Part shown: one piece after another, positions 41,656 through 50,089 of the stretch | Position numbering within the stretch: position 1 is the first letter of the stretch | How the letters are laid out: each line of letters begins with the position of its first letter | Assembly: GCA_021300015.1 (NCBI GenBank) | Contig: JAJTFB010000052.1 | Coordinates: 1-58,978, forward strand | From: Pirellula sp. | Lineage (GTDB): Bacteria; Planctomycetota; Planctomycetia; Pirellulales; Pirellulaceae | Reading direction: 5' to 3' | DNA: 58,978 bases | Made by a program: the position numbers and the translations under genes | Notes under the pieces: generated by a model | Seen by the model: only the letters and a program-made list of their open reading frames with translations | Databases searched by the model: none | What the model was told of the DNA's origin: nothing

Positions 41656-44600
41656 CTAATCGCGATTCACGAACTCATCGGTATTCAATAGCACGCGTGC
41701 GACTTGGGCATAAGCCGCATCGTCGGGATCGGCTGCTTGGGTGCCTAGGGTACTGCGAATTTCCGATGGGTTCTGGCGATAGTACTCTTGGGCTGACCGG
41801 TAAAACTCATTCAAGCGTTCAAGCTCCTCTCGGCTCGGATCGCGGCACCAAGCCAGCAGGACCATACGATGGATCCGTTGCTCGACCGAAAGTGGGTCGG
41901 ACTCGCGTTTGGCCCTTTGCACCAAGAGCTCGGCCAGTTCCCAAAAGACCGGATCGTTGGCCAACGTGAGGGCTTGAAGGGGCGTGTTGGTCCGACTGCG
42001 GCGGGTGCATACGGTACTGAAGTCGGGGCTGTCGAAGGTTGTAAACAAGGGATAGGGTGCACTTCGAAAGAACTCGGTGTACATCGTTTTTCGGTATCGA
42101 TTTGCCCCCGTGTCCTCTTTCCAGGTCTTGGTCGTCTGGGTGAAGTTGTACACGCCGGCTGGTTGGGGTGGATGGACGCTAGGTCCTCCGACTCTCAGGC
42201 AAATCGCACCGCTTGCGGAAAGGGCTCGGTCGCGGAGGATCTCTGCATCGAGCCGAATCCGAGATTGCCTTGCGAGCATCCGATTGGCCGGATCGATTTG
42301 AGAAAGCTCCTCGCGCCAATCGCTCGATTGTTGGTAGGTTTCCGACGAGACGATTCGATAAATCAGGTGCTTGAGCGACCAACCCGAATCGACCCAGTCA
42401 CTGGCGAGCCAATCGAGCAACTCCGGATGGCTTGGCATGGCCCCTTGCAATCCAAAATCGTTCTCGGTTTCGACCAATCCGGTCCCGAATAGCTTCATCC
42501 AAACGCGGTTGGTCATGACGCGGGCCGTGAGTGGATTTTGCGAGGAGACAATCCAGCGGGCCAAGTCGAGTCGGTTGTGCATCGGGAGCTCTTGCCCGTC
42601 GCGAAACACCGAGGGGATCGACGGCTCCAGAGGGCCGTTGTCTTTGTCGGGACTGAGAAAATCGCCTCGCAGCAATCGATAGGTCGAGGGTGGCTCGGGC
42701 TGATCTTTAGAAATCATCTGGGCGAAGAGTTTTCCCTGATTGGGCAATCGACTGCCGTACTGAGCGATCTGGGCTTTGAGTGCCTCGATATCCTCGGCAG
42801 GAACGTTGGGTAGTTGGGGAATAGGGCTTGTGCTGATATCCAATGCGAAGCGGCCGACCAAGTAACCTTGATTGATCTCGTGCATGAGCAGAACTTCGAT
42901 GGGAGTGCCCCCTGGCTCGATGGGTTTCGCAAGAGCGAAGACGGCCCAGTGGGGAGCATTCATCTTCAAGTCTGGATTGGCTTTGACTTGAGCTGCATCG
43001 GTATTGATTGCCCAACCTGTCTTTGGGTCGCCATCGATGGCACCGGCCACTTGGAATTTCGGTTGCGAATGGTCAGCCCAAGCTTGGGAGAAGGCTTGGC
43101 GGGTCGTACCGCTAAAGAGTTGGAAATCCGAGAGGACGAAGTTCCCATTGCTGGCCGTCCCCGGACCGCGTTGCGGCAGGGAGTCATCGGGCAGCGTGCG
43201 CAGTCGGATAGCGGTGATCGGCTCGGAGCTTTCGGTCGCCTTGGGGTGGATGAATTCGACTTTCAACACCGAGTTTCCTCGGAGTTTATCAGGGACCAAG
43301 ACCGAGCCGTCACCGAGGAACTCCAAGGGTAGGAATTCGGGGCCATCGGAGCCTACGGCATGCAGCAAAGAGACCTGTTTCCATTGCAACTCTGGTATCT
43401 GGGCTTCGGCAAGCTTCTTCTGCTGAGCCTCCAGGGAAGTGAGTTTCTCGCGAAGTTTCTTCAACTGCGACAAATCCTCGAAAACCGAATTGGGCAAGCC
43501 GAAGACTTCGCCTTCGAGAACCTCAAGGGTCGGGCCTGTGGCGTTGTTATCGGCGCATGCGTTGAAGAATGCGTAGAGCCGATAGTAGTCGTCGATACTG
43601 ATCGGATCGTATTTGTGGGTGTGGCACTGAGCGCAGCCAAGGGTCAAACCCAACCATACCGAGCCGGTCGTATTGACCCGATCAAGGATCGCCTCGTGGC
43701 GGTACTGATCGGCTTTAACGCCTCCCTCTTCGTTGATCATGGTGTTGCGGTGGAAAGCGCTTGCGATGCGCTGATTCTTGCTCGCGGACAAGTCACCCGA
43801 AGGATCGAGCAGGTCGCCTGCGAGTTGCTCGATGGTGAATTGATCGAAGGGCATATCGGAATTGATTGCGGCGATCACCCAATCGCGGTAGGGCCACATG
43901 ACACGCGCACCGTCGATGGAAAATCCATTGGAATCCGCATAGCGAGCTTGATCGAGCCAGAACCGCCCCCAGCGTTCGCCGAACTGAGGGCTCGCCAGGA
44001 GGTTTTCGATCAATCGATCGATCGGATTTAAAGAGCGATCCTCACAGACGGCTTGGACCTCCTCGGGGCTCGGGAGGGTACCGACAAGATCCAGGTAGAG
44101 ACGCCGCACGAGCGTCGGGGTCGAGGCGCGCGGGGAACGGCTCAGGCTCTGCTGGTCCAGTGCTCTTTGCACCCACCGATCGATCGCGTTGGATTCGATA
44201 TTGGCTACTTCATTGGCTTTCGGAATCGCGAGCGAAGGACGCTCAAGCTTTGAAAACGCCCAATGCTTTTCATAGCGTGCTCCTTGGGCGATCCAACGTC
44301 GCAAGACCTCCTTTTGAGGATCTGTAAGGGGTTTATTGAAGGATGCTGGGGGCATGAGCAAGTCGGGATCCTCGTTATGGATCCTACGAACCATTTCGCT
44401 CTGGTCGGGACTGCCCGGGACGATCGCACGGCCAATCCCCCCGGAATCAGTACCCCCGGAATCAGTACCCCCAGACGCTGAGTCGGCCGATTCCAGATCG
44501 AGTCGTAGATCGGCTTGACGCCCTTGATCATCGAACCCGTGGCATGCAAAGCAGTGGTTGGCCAGGATTGGCCGAACCTCATTTTGAAAATCCACCGGTT

Positions 44601-44688
44601 GTTGAACATCGCCCGTTTCTTGAAAATCCCGTGGGATTTGAGCAAAAAGAACTGTGGTCTGTAAAAGCGCGATCCAGAGCAGTACCAT
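41656..44688 (-). CDS. PSCyt1/DUF1549/DUF1553 cytochrome-type protein
   Basis: 1010 residues. Signal peptide MVLLWIALLQTTVLFAQ. The N-terminal planctomycete cytochrome domain (PSCyt1) has CFACH near residue 55 and the family-typical ADLRLDLESADSA. DUF1549 (about 180-400) has WVQRALDQQ, RRLYLDLVGTLPSPEEV, WGRFWLDQARYADSNGF and a second CAQCH motif. Concanavalin/NPCBM-like middle region (about 500-680), then DUF1553 (about 740-1000; NPLTARVMTNRVWMKLFGTGLVETENDFG, RTNTPLQALTLANDPVF). Presumed periplasmic haem protein; substrate unknown, often linked to polysaccharide use in planctomycetes. A local 15-bp tandem repeat (44438-44467) encodes GGTDSGGTDSGG. Start 44688 chosen for the signal peptide. 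Confidence 0.9.
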   Translation of the reverse strand: MVLLWIALLQTTVLFAQIPRDFQETGDVQQPVDFQNEVRPILANHCFACHGFDDQGRQADLRLDLESADSASGGTDSGGTDSGGIGRAIVPGSPDQSEMVRRIHNEDPDLLMPPASFNKPLTDPQKEVLRRWIAQGARYEKHWAFSKLERPSLAIPKANEVANIESNAIDRWVQRALDQQSLSRSPRASTPTLVRRLYLDLVGTLPSPEEVQAVCEDRSLNPIDRLIENLLASPQFGERWGRFWLDQARYADSNGFSIDGARVMWPYRDWVIAAINSDMPFDQFTIEQLAGDLLDPSGDLSASKNQRIASAFHRNTMINEEGGVKADQYRHEAILDRVNTTGSVWLGLTLGCAQCHTHKYDPISIDDYYRLYAFFNACADNNATGPTLEVLEGEVFGLPNSVFEDLSQLKKLREKLTSLEAQQKKLAEAQIPELQWKQVSLLHAVGSDGPEFLPLEFLGDGSVLVPDKLRGNSVLKVEFIHPKATESSEPITAIRLRTLPDDSLPQRGPGTASNGNFVLSDFQLFSGTTRQAFSQAWADHSQPKFQVAGAIDGDPKTGWAINTDAAQVKANPDLKMNAPHWAVFALAKPIEPGGTPIEVLLMHEINQGYLVGRFALDISTSPIPQLPNVPAEDIEALKAQIAQYGSRLPNQGKLFAQMISKDQPEPPSTYRLLRGDFLSPDKDNGPLEPSIPSVFRDGQELPMHNRLDLARWIVSSQNPLTARVMTNRVWMKLFGTGLVETENDFGLQGAMPSHPELLDWLASDWVDSGWSLKHLIYRIVSSETYQQSSDWREELSQIDPANRMLARQSRIRLDAEILRDRALSASGAICLRVGGPSVHPPQPAGVYNFTQTTKTWKEDTGANRYRKTMYTEFFRSAPYPLFTTFDSPDFSTVCTRRSRTNTPLQALTLANDPVFWELAELLVQRAKRESDPLSVEQRIHRMVLLAWCRDPSREELERLNEFYRSAQEYYRQNPSEIRSTLGTQAADPDDAAYAQVARVLLNTDEFVNRD

Positions 44689-44912
44689 CCGAGAACCCTC
44701 CGCACAGCAAAGGCCGACGCCCCTGCGATCCCTTGGCAGCAGAAGGCCACGGAGGATTCCCCACGGGAGTTTGGCATTGCTTGGCGAACGTTGGCCAGAG
44801 GTCTTGCAATTCATACAACTCTACTGACAATCTTGGCGAAATCTTCAACTAACTCAATTATTGTACCCCAAGCTTCTGTGTTTGCCCCTGCGAACCGACA
44901 AAGGAATTGATC

Positions 44913-46298
44913 ATGAACACCACTTTTTGGGAAGCTCTTGGAAATCTTAGCACCATCGGACAATTCCTGTTTTTTTTCGCCTTGTTTATCGCCTTTGCGT
45001 TCGAATTTATCAACGGATTCCACGACACGGCCAACGCCGTTACGACGGTCATCTACACCAAAACACTCAAACCGACTCCTGCGGTTTTCTTTTCGGGCTT
45101 TATGAATTTTTTGGGGGTTCTCATCGGAGGGACCACCGTCGCTTTTAGCATCGTCAATTTGCTTCCGGTAGGACTCCTGATCGAGGGGAGCAGTTCGCGG
45201 GCGATCGTCATGGTCATCGCACTGCTTCTCGCAGGCGTGATATGGAACTTGGGTACTTGGTGGATGGGGCTTCCTGTTTCGAGTTCCCACACACTCATAG
45301 GCTCGATACTTGGCGTGGGGCTTGCCAATAGCTTGATGACCGAGGGGAACCTATCGGGAGTCAACTGGAACAAGGCGATGGATGTGGGTAAGGCCCTTTT
45401 GCTTTCCCCTATGATCGGCTTTTTCGCAGCGGCCATGCTGCTCTTGGCGATGAAAGTCGTCTTGAAGAACCCCAATCTGTATCATCCACCTGGAGAGGGG
45501 GATAATCCACCGTCTTGGATCCGAGCCGTTCTGATTGCAACCTGCGGCGGGGTAAGCATGGCGCACGGGTCGAACGATGGTCAAAAAGGGATGGGGTTGA
45601 TCCTGCTGGCACTCATCGGTTTCTTGCCTGCCTATTATGCGATGGACTTGCGCCACCCTGGACTTGCCGTCGAAGTCCACGATGCGGCCGTCGCGATGAA
45701 AGGCTCGCTTGCACAAAGCGGCGGCGAGCATTCCAAGCTCATCGATCAACTCGACGAAATCGAATCGAGCCTTGCGGGCAAGTCCTCCCTGAAGGACGTC
45801 CCGTCAGACGAGCGATGGCAGGTGCGTCAGTCGATTTATCGGTTCGGCAAAGAGGTCGATCAAGCGAAGCTTTCTCCGGAATTGACCAAGGAGCTCACTC
45901 CGCACCGCAAGGTGCTCAAGCACTCGATCGAGTATGTCCCGTTCTGGGTGGTTCTCGGGGTTGCCCTCGCCTTGGGAATCGGAACGACGATCGGCTACAA
46001 ACGGATTGTCGTGACGATCGCAGAGAAGATCGGCAAAACGCACCTGACCTATGCCCAAGGAGCCGCCGCCGAGACGGTCGCTGCGATCACCATCGGGCTT
46101 GCCGATATCTTCCATGCACCGGTCAGTACCACCCAAGTCCTCTCCTCGGGGATCGCAGGCACCATGTGGGCAAACAAGTCCGGGGTGCAGCTAGGTACGA
46201 TTCGCAAGATCCTCATCGCCTGGGTTCTGACCCTCCCGATGGCGATCTTGCTCGGAGGTATCCTCTTTTTCCTCGGAGTTTGGATTTCCGGCGAGTGA
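44913..46298 (+). CDS. pit: Inorganic phosphate transporter (PiT family)
   Basis: 461 residues with about ten membrane helices. Both PiT signature repeats are present: FINGFHDTANAVTTVIYTK in the first half and GGVSMAHGSNDGQKGMG / APVSTTQVLSSGIAGTMWA in the second half. A polar cytoplasmic segment (about 250-330, HDAAVAMKGSLAQSGGEH) divides the halves, as in many family members. It symports phosphate with H+ or Na+ across the inner membrane. ATG 44913 fits AAGGA at 44901-44905; the TTG six bases upstream is too close to it. No phoU-like gene is adjacent. Divergent to the DUF1549 gene; the 224-bp gap between them has only a weak promoter-like TATTGT at 44859. Confidence 0.93.
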   Translation: MNTTFWEALGNLSTIGQFLFFFALFIAFAFEFINGFHDTANAVTTVIYTKTLKPTPAVFFSGFMNFLGVLIGGTTVAFSIVNLLPVGLLIEGSSSRAIVMVIALLLAGVIWNLGTWWMGLPVSSSHTLIGSILGVGLANSLMTEGNLSGVNWNKAMDVGKALLLSPMIGFFAAAMLLLAMKVVLKNPNLYHPPGEGDNPPSWIRAVLIATCGGVSMAHGSNDGQKGMGLILLALIGFLPAYYAMDLRHPGLAVEVHDAAVAMKGSLAQSGGEHSKLIDQLDEIESSLAGKSSLKDVPSDERWQVRQSIYRFGKEVDQAKLSPELTKELTPHRKVLKHSIEYVPFWVVLGVALALGIGTTIGYKRIVVTIAEKIGKTHLTYAQGAAAETVAAITIGLADIFHAPVSTTQVLSSGIAGTMWANKSGVQLGTIRKILIAWVLTLPMAILLGGILFFLGVWISGE

Positions 46299-46343
46299 GT
46301 GCTCGGTCTGGGGCGATTTCCAACAGGAAGATCGAATTGGACT

Positions 46344-46349
46344 TATAAT
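46344..46349 (+). promoter_or_regulatory. Consensus -10 box upstream of helicase gene
   Basis: A perfect TATAAT lies 84 bp before the helicase start and after the transporter stop. No good -35 hexamer is found at 17 bp, so only the -10 element is well supported. It suggests the helicase has its own promoter. Confidence 0.4.
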
Positions 46350-46427
46350 TACCCTCGCTGTGACCTAGACTCACAAGTGGTTTTAATTGCAACGGCTAAC
46401 CCATACGATGGGTCCATCGAGGTATTT

Positions 46428-47804
46428 GTGTCCAGCACGTTTTCTGATCTCCCCATCATTCCGGAGATCCAATCGGCCCTGAAGGCCCTTGAGTATCTGA
46501 CCCCCACACCGATCCAGGCAGGGGCGATCCCTCCCCTTTTGGAGGGTAAAGACCTCTTGGGTTGCGCTCAGACCGGCACGGGAAAAACGGCGGCTTTTGC
46601 CATTCCGATTCTTCAACAGATCCACAAACTAGGGCAGTACGCGACTCCTTATCAGCCCCTAGGCCTGATTCTTGCCCCCACGCGCGAACTCGTGGTCCAG
46701 ATTTCAGAGAACATCAGCGCCATCGGCCGATTCACCAAGGTCCGCCATACGACGATCTTCGGCGGTGTTGGGCAGCGGCCGCAGGTCGCGGCGTTGGTCA
46801 AAGGGATCCACATCATCGTCGCGACCCCAGGTCGCCTCCTGGACTTGATCCATCAGGATTACTGCGATCTGAGCAAGCTTCGTTTTTTCGTACTGGACGA
46901 AGCCGATCGCATGCTCGACATGGGATTCATGCCCGATGTCCAAAGGATCGTCAAGCAACTCCCTAGGAATCGCCAATCGGTTTTCCTGTCGGCGACCATG
47001 CCTTCGGAGATCCAAAAAATTACAACCACCTTGCTGCACAACCCAGTAAGTGTCATGGTTACACCGCCGTCTCGAACGGCCGATCGGGTCAAGCAATCGG
47101 TCATGTTTGTCGATCGGGGCAACAAGCGTCGGGTTTTGGATCGATTGCTATCGGACAAAACCAGGACCCGCGTGTTGGTGTTTATGCGCACCAAGCATGG
47201 GGCCGATCGGCTCTTTAAATCCCTGATCGATGCAGGGGAATCCGCCGAGGGAATCCACGGGGGCCGATCTCAAAACGCTCGGCAACGCGTTCTCAACGGG
47301 TTTCGCGATGGCAAAATCAGAGTGCTCATCGCAACGGACATTGCAGCCCGGGGAATCGATATCGATGAGATCAGCCATGTGATCAATTTCGACGTGCCGG
47401 TCGAAGCCGAAGCCTACGTCCATCGGATCGGTCGCACGGCCCGCGCCGGTGCCAGCGGTGAGAGCATCACACTCTGCTCTGGAGATGAGCTAAAGTACCT
47501 GCGAGAAATCGAAAAGGTTATCAAGATGCCGATACCGGTCGATCAGGACCATCCGCATCATTCCCCCAACGATCAAGACCCCGAACTCAATGCGCCGAGC
47601 GTTTTTCGGAGAACCAAGAAAACCCGCGGTGAGGCTCGCGGTTTGGCACGGAGCGAGACGAGCAGTGAACCTCGCGCCGCAGGGGCTTCGACAAAACGCC
47701 GCCGAAGCATCAGCGGCAAGGTCAAGAAGATCAAACCTCGCGAGGGATCCAATCCGCCTAAGTCTTTCGGAAAACGTTCGAGTCCCAAAACCAAACGCCG
47801 CTGA
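46428..47804 (+). CDS. DEAD-box RNA helicase
   Basis: 458 residues. The helicase core has all motifs: Q-motif region TPTPIQAGAIPPLL, motif I AQTGTGKT, Ia PTRELV, Ib TPGRLLD, II DEAD in LDEADRMLDMGF, III SAT, IV VLVFMRTKHGAD, V ATDIAARGIDI and VI HRIGRTARAG. The C-terminal 90 residues are basic and Ser/Arg/Lys-rich (RRSISGKVKKIKPREG), as in the RhlE subgroup. It unwinds RNA in ribosome assembly or RNA decay. I chose the GTG at 46428, preceded by GAGG, because residues encoded further upstream are not family-like. Confidence 0.92.
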   Translation: MSSTFSDLPIIPEIQSALKALEYLTPTPIQAGAIPPLLEGKDLLGCAQTGTGKTAAFAIPILQQIHKLGQYATPYQPLGLILAPTRELVVQISENISAIGRFTKVRHTTIFGGVGQRPQVAALVKGIHIIVATPGRLLDLIHQDYCDLSKLRFFVLDEADRMLDMGFMPDVQRIVKQLPRNRQSVFLSATMPSEIQKITTTLLHNPVSVMVTPPSRTADRVKQSVMFVDRGNKRRVLDRLLSDKTRTRVLVFMRTKHGADRLFKSLIDAGESAEGIHGGRSQNARQRVLNGFRDGKIRVLIATDIAARGIDIDEISHVINFDVPVEAEAYVHRIGRTARAGASGESITLCSGDELKYLREIEKVIKMPIPVDQDHPHHSPNDQDPELNAPSVFRRTKKTRGEARGLARSETSSEPRAAGASTKRRRSISGKVKKIKPREGSNPPKSFGKRSSPKTKRR

Positions 47805-47858
47805 TTGGCTCGTATCGAAACGAACCAACGCCCGCCTGTAGCGGGGGCATGGTCTATG

Positions 47859-47913
47859 GACGTCATTGACATGGTTGACGTCATTGACAGCGGACATTGT
47901 TGACTTTATTGAC
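47859..47913 (+). repeat. Short TTGAC-based direct repeat array
   Basis: The 13-mer GACGTCATTGACA occurs twice (47859-47871 and 47877-47889), and the core TTGAC appears five times with 9-bp spacing apart from one 16-bp step (starting at 47866, 47875, 47884, 47900 and 47909). It lies between the convergent helicase and PPC-domain genes. The rest of this 131-bp gap has a GC-rich imperfect hairpin near 47831-47850. Confidence 0.7.
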
Positions 47914-47935
47914 GCATCCGATGGCGGTCTAACGG

Positions 47936-50089
47936 CTATTTTTTGACGGTGATGTAGAACGGTTCGCTGCTGAAGGTGTGTTTCATTACGAAATTGATCG
48001 AAACATGCACTGTGATCGGAACCAAATGACGCTCCACCGCTGCAGCGTCCGGGTTGGCCTTGAACGTGATATGCCCGGCCGCCTCACCGGCGGTTAACAA
48101 GGTTTTGCTTGCCCCAATGTCGACGACCACTCCAGGTGGCAACGGATTGCCATAAGGCTGCTCGAGATGCTGAAGCATTGCGTCGAGCGTTACGTTCCCC
48201 TTGTAATCGGGAGCTCGCTCGATCTGTATGTCGATACGCTGAGAACCCCCAGGCTGAAGCTCGATCTCTGTAGCGCTGAGTTTGATGCTCCGAATGTCCA
48301 TCGGCTTGCCTACCGATACCGTGTGGTGGTCGACCGGATAATGCCCCCGTCCTCCCCCTGGCATGTAGACCTCCTGGAGATGCGATGCGGTCGATTGCAA
48401 AGCGATCTTCTGACCGTCCCCTTCTGCATGCTCGGCTGTGCCTGTGATCTTGATGTTCGACATTCCCACCGGTGCATCGGCGGCAGCCGTCAGCCAGATC
48501 GCTCCATCTGGCCTGCCTGCAAGGATCCGACCGCACTGGGCTCGAACTCCCGGAGGTAGGCCTTCAACAGCTAGCTGTATCTCGCCTGCAAAACCGTTTC
48601 GAGGATGCGCTTTGACGTAAATCACACTGGCGCTGCCCGTGGCTAACGGTGTCTTGTCGGTGTCGGCTTCTAGGAGAAAGTAAGGCTTGGCTTGCTTGAC
48701 CTGAACCGCGTACGGATAACTCGGTCCCCCTCTTCCATGCAGGTCGCGAATCTCGAGCGTAAAGACACCGTCGGCCGGTGCAGTCCAATTCTCTAGTGTC
48801 GCATCCGAGGATAATACGCGATCAAAGGTTGAATCGTCGGCTTCGCTCAAGGCGTTCCCCTCGGAGTTGAGGATCCGAAGCTTGGCATCGAGTTCTGATC
48901 CTAGCCGTCTAGCGAAAACCTCAAAGCTCAATCGCTGCTGGGCCTTGGCCTCAAATCGATAGCGATCGACTTGCTCAGGAGTGTCGATGCTGCCACACAC
49001 GACACTCGGGATAGCAAACTGGAGCGGTATCGCCTCAGCCGCATCAGACGCATCCGTCGCCTGGGCGGTTCGTGCACCGCTGGGCTTGCTCACAATCGGA
49101 TCGGCCGACGCGAGAACCTGCAGTGCATTCAACGGTGTCGATCCGACTACCGGAGCAAAGTGTTCGATTCGAGTGGTAGCCGATGCGGCCGGAGTGATTG
49201 CTGAGACGGCATCGGATCCTAGACCTAAACCTACGACTTGGACCGAGCCGGCAACAGCTTGGGCGACCGCCAGGGGTTTGGCGACCAAACCAAAGGGCCT
49301 TGCGGAACATTCGACAGCGTATGTCCAATCGGCATTGCCTTGGTAGCGAACATCGCGGACTTCGAGCAGATACTCGCCGGCGGCATCGATATTGACATGC
49401 ATCAGTGGATCGCCTGCAAACGAATTGTCGCTCGACGCGATTGTCGATCCTGCGACCGATCGGAGTGTGATCATCGGGTCGACGCGAGTCTGCATGTCAT
49501 GCAAACGATTTTGAAGTCGTTGACTGGTCATGTGAAAGGTCCACGCGCTGGGCTGATCGATGCGAATCCTGTAGAAATCGAGGTCTTCTCCCTTCTCGAT
49601 TGTCCCGCAAATCGTCGCAGGCAACTGGACGCTCTGAGCTTTCTCTGCCGTATCGTTTTCCAGGACCTCATTTACCAGTAGTTCGCGAGCGATGACCAGT
49701 TGCCCGACGGTGCTGACTCCGTGCGGAGTCCAGAGGCGAAAGTCTCGGATTCCCGGCATGGCGTCCGGATCGCACGTGATCTTGAGCTTGCACTTGGAAT
49801 TCGCGACATCGTTGCGGTCTTTGTCCTCGGGCTTCTCGGTCTCCAAAGGGACGATCTGGCCCCGAACACCTGATCCGGAAATGATCACGCCGTTTCCACC
49901 AGCTAGGTTGTATCGCGCCGATAGCTCATGCTCGCTGGTCTGTCCGACGATCGCTGCGGTGGGCTTGAGGCTCATGAGCATCGGATAGGAATTGTTGGTT
50001 TGCGCCCAAGAATTTTGAAAAAGGCACATGGCCATAAGCGATGCGAAGAAAGTCGATGGACGCTTGGCGGAACTCGTGAGCTGGATCAT
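47936..50089 (-). CDS. Secreted PPC-domain protein of a DUF1549/DUF1501 operon
   Basis: 717 residues. Signal peptide MIQLTSSAKRPSTFFASLMAMCLFQ with cleavage near SWA-Q. The protein is predicted all-beta. Two bacterial pre-peptidase C-terminal (PPC)-type domains are recognisable: about 160-270 (ATICGTIEKGEDLDFYRIRIDQPSAWTFHM ... GEYLLEVRDVRYQGNADWTYAVE) and about 350-480 (SVVCGSIDTPEQVDRYRFEAKAQQRLSFEV ... GVFTLEIRDLHGRGGPSYPYAVQV). Ig-like strands follow. No catalytic motif. Its ATG overlaps the stop of the upstream DUF1549 gene (ATGA), so it is translationally coupled as the last gene of a three-gene operon. Probably a periplasmic or surface partner of that system. Confidence 0.85.
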   Translation of the reverse strand: MIQLTSSAKRPSTFFASLMAMCLFQNSWAQTNNSYPMLMSLKPTAAIVGQTSEHELSARYNLAGGNGVIISGSGVRGQIVPLETEKPEDKDRNDVANSKCKLKITCDPDAMPGIRDFRLWTPHGVSTVGQLVIARELLVNEVLENDTAEKAQSVQLPATICGTIEKGEDLDFYRIRIDQPSAWTFHMTSQRLQNRLHDMQTRVDPMITLRSVAGSTIASSDNSFAGDPLMHVNIDAAGEYLLEVRDVRYQGNADWTYAVECSARPFGLVAKPLAVAQAVAGSVQVVGLGLGSDAVSAITPAASATTRIEHFAPVVGSTPLNALQVLASADPIVSKPSGARTAQATDASDAAEAIPLQFAIPSVVCGSIDTPEQVDRYRFEAKAQQRLSFEVFARRLGSELDAKLRILNSEGNALSEADDSTFDRVLSSDATLENWTAPADGVFTLEIRDLHGRGGPSYPYAVQVKQAKPYFLLEADTDKTPLATGSASVIYVKAHPRNGFAGEIQLAVEGLPPGVRAQCGRILAGRPDGAIWLTAAADAPVGMSNIKITGTAEHAEGDGQKIALQSTASHLQEVYMPGGGRGHYPVDHHTVSVGKPMDIRSIKLSATEIELQPGGSQRIDIQIERAPDYKGNVTLDAMLQHLEQPYGNPLPPGVVVDIGASKTLLTAGEAAGHITFKANPDAAAVERHLVPITVHVSINFVMKHTFSSEPFYITVKK

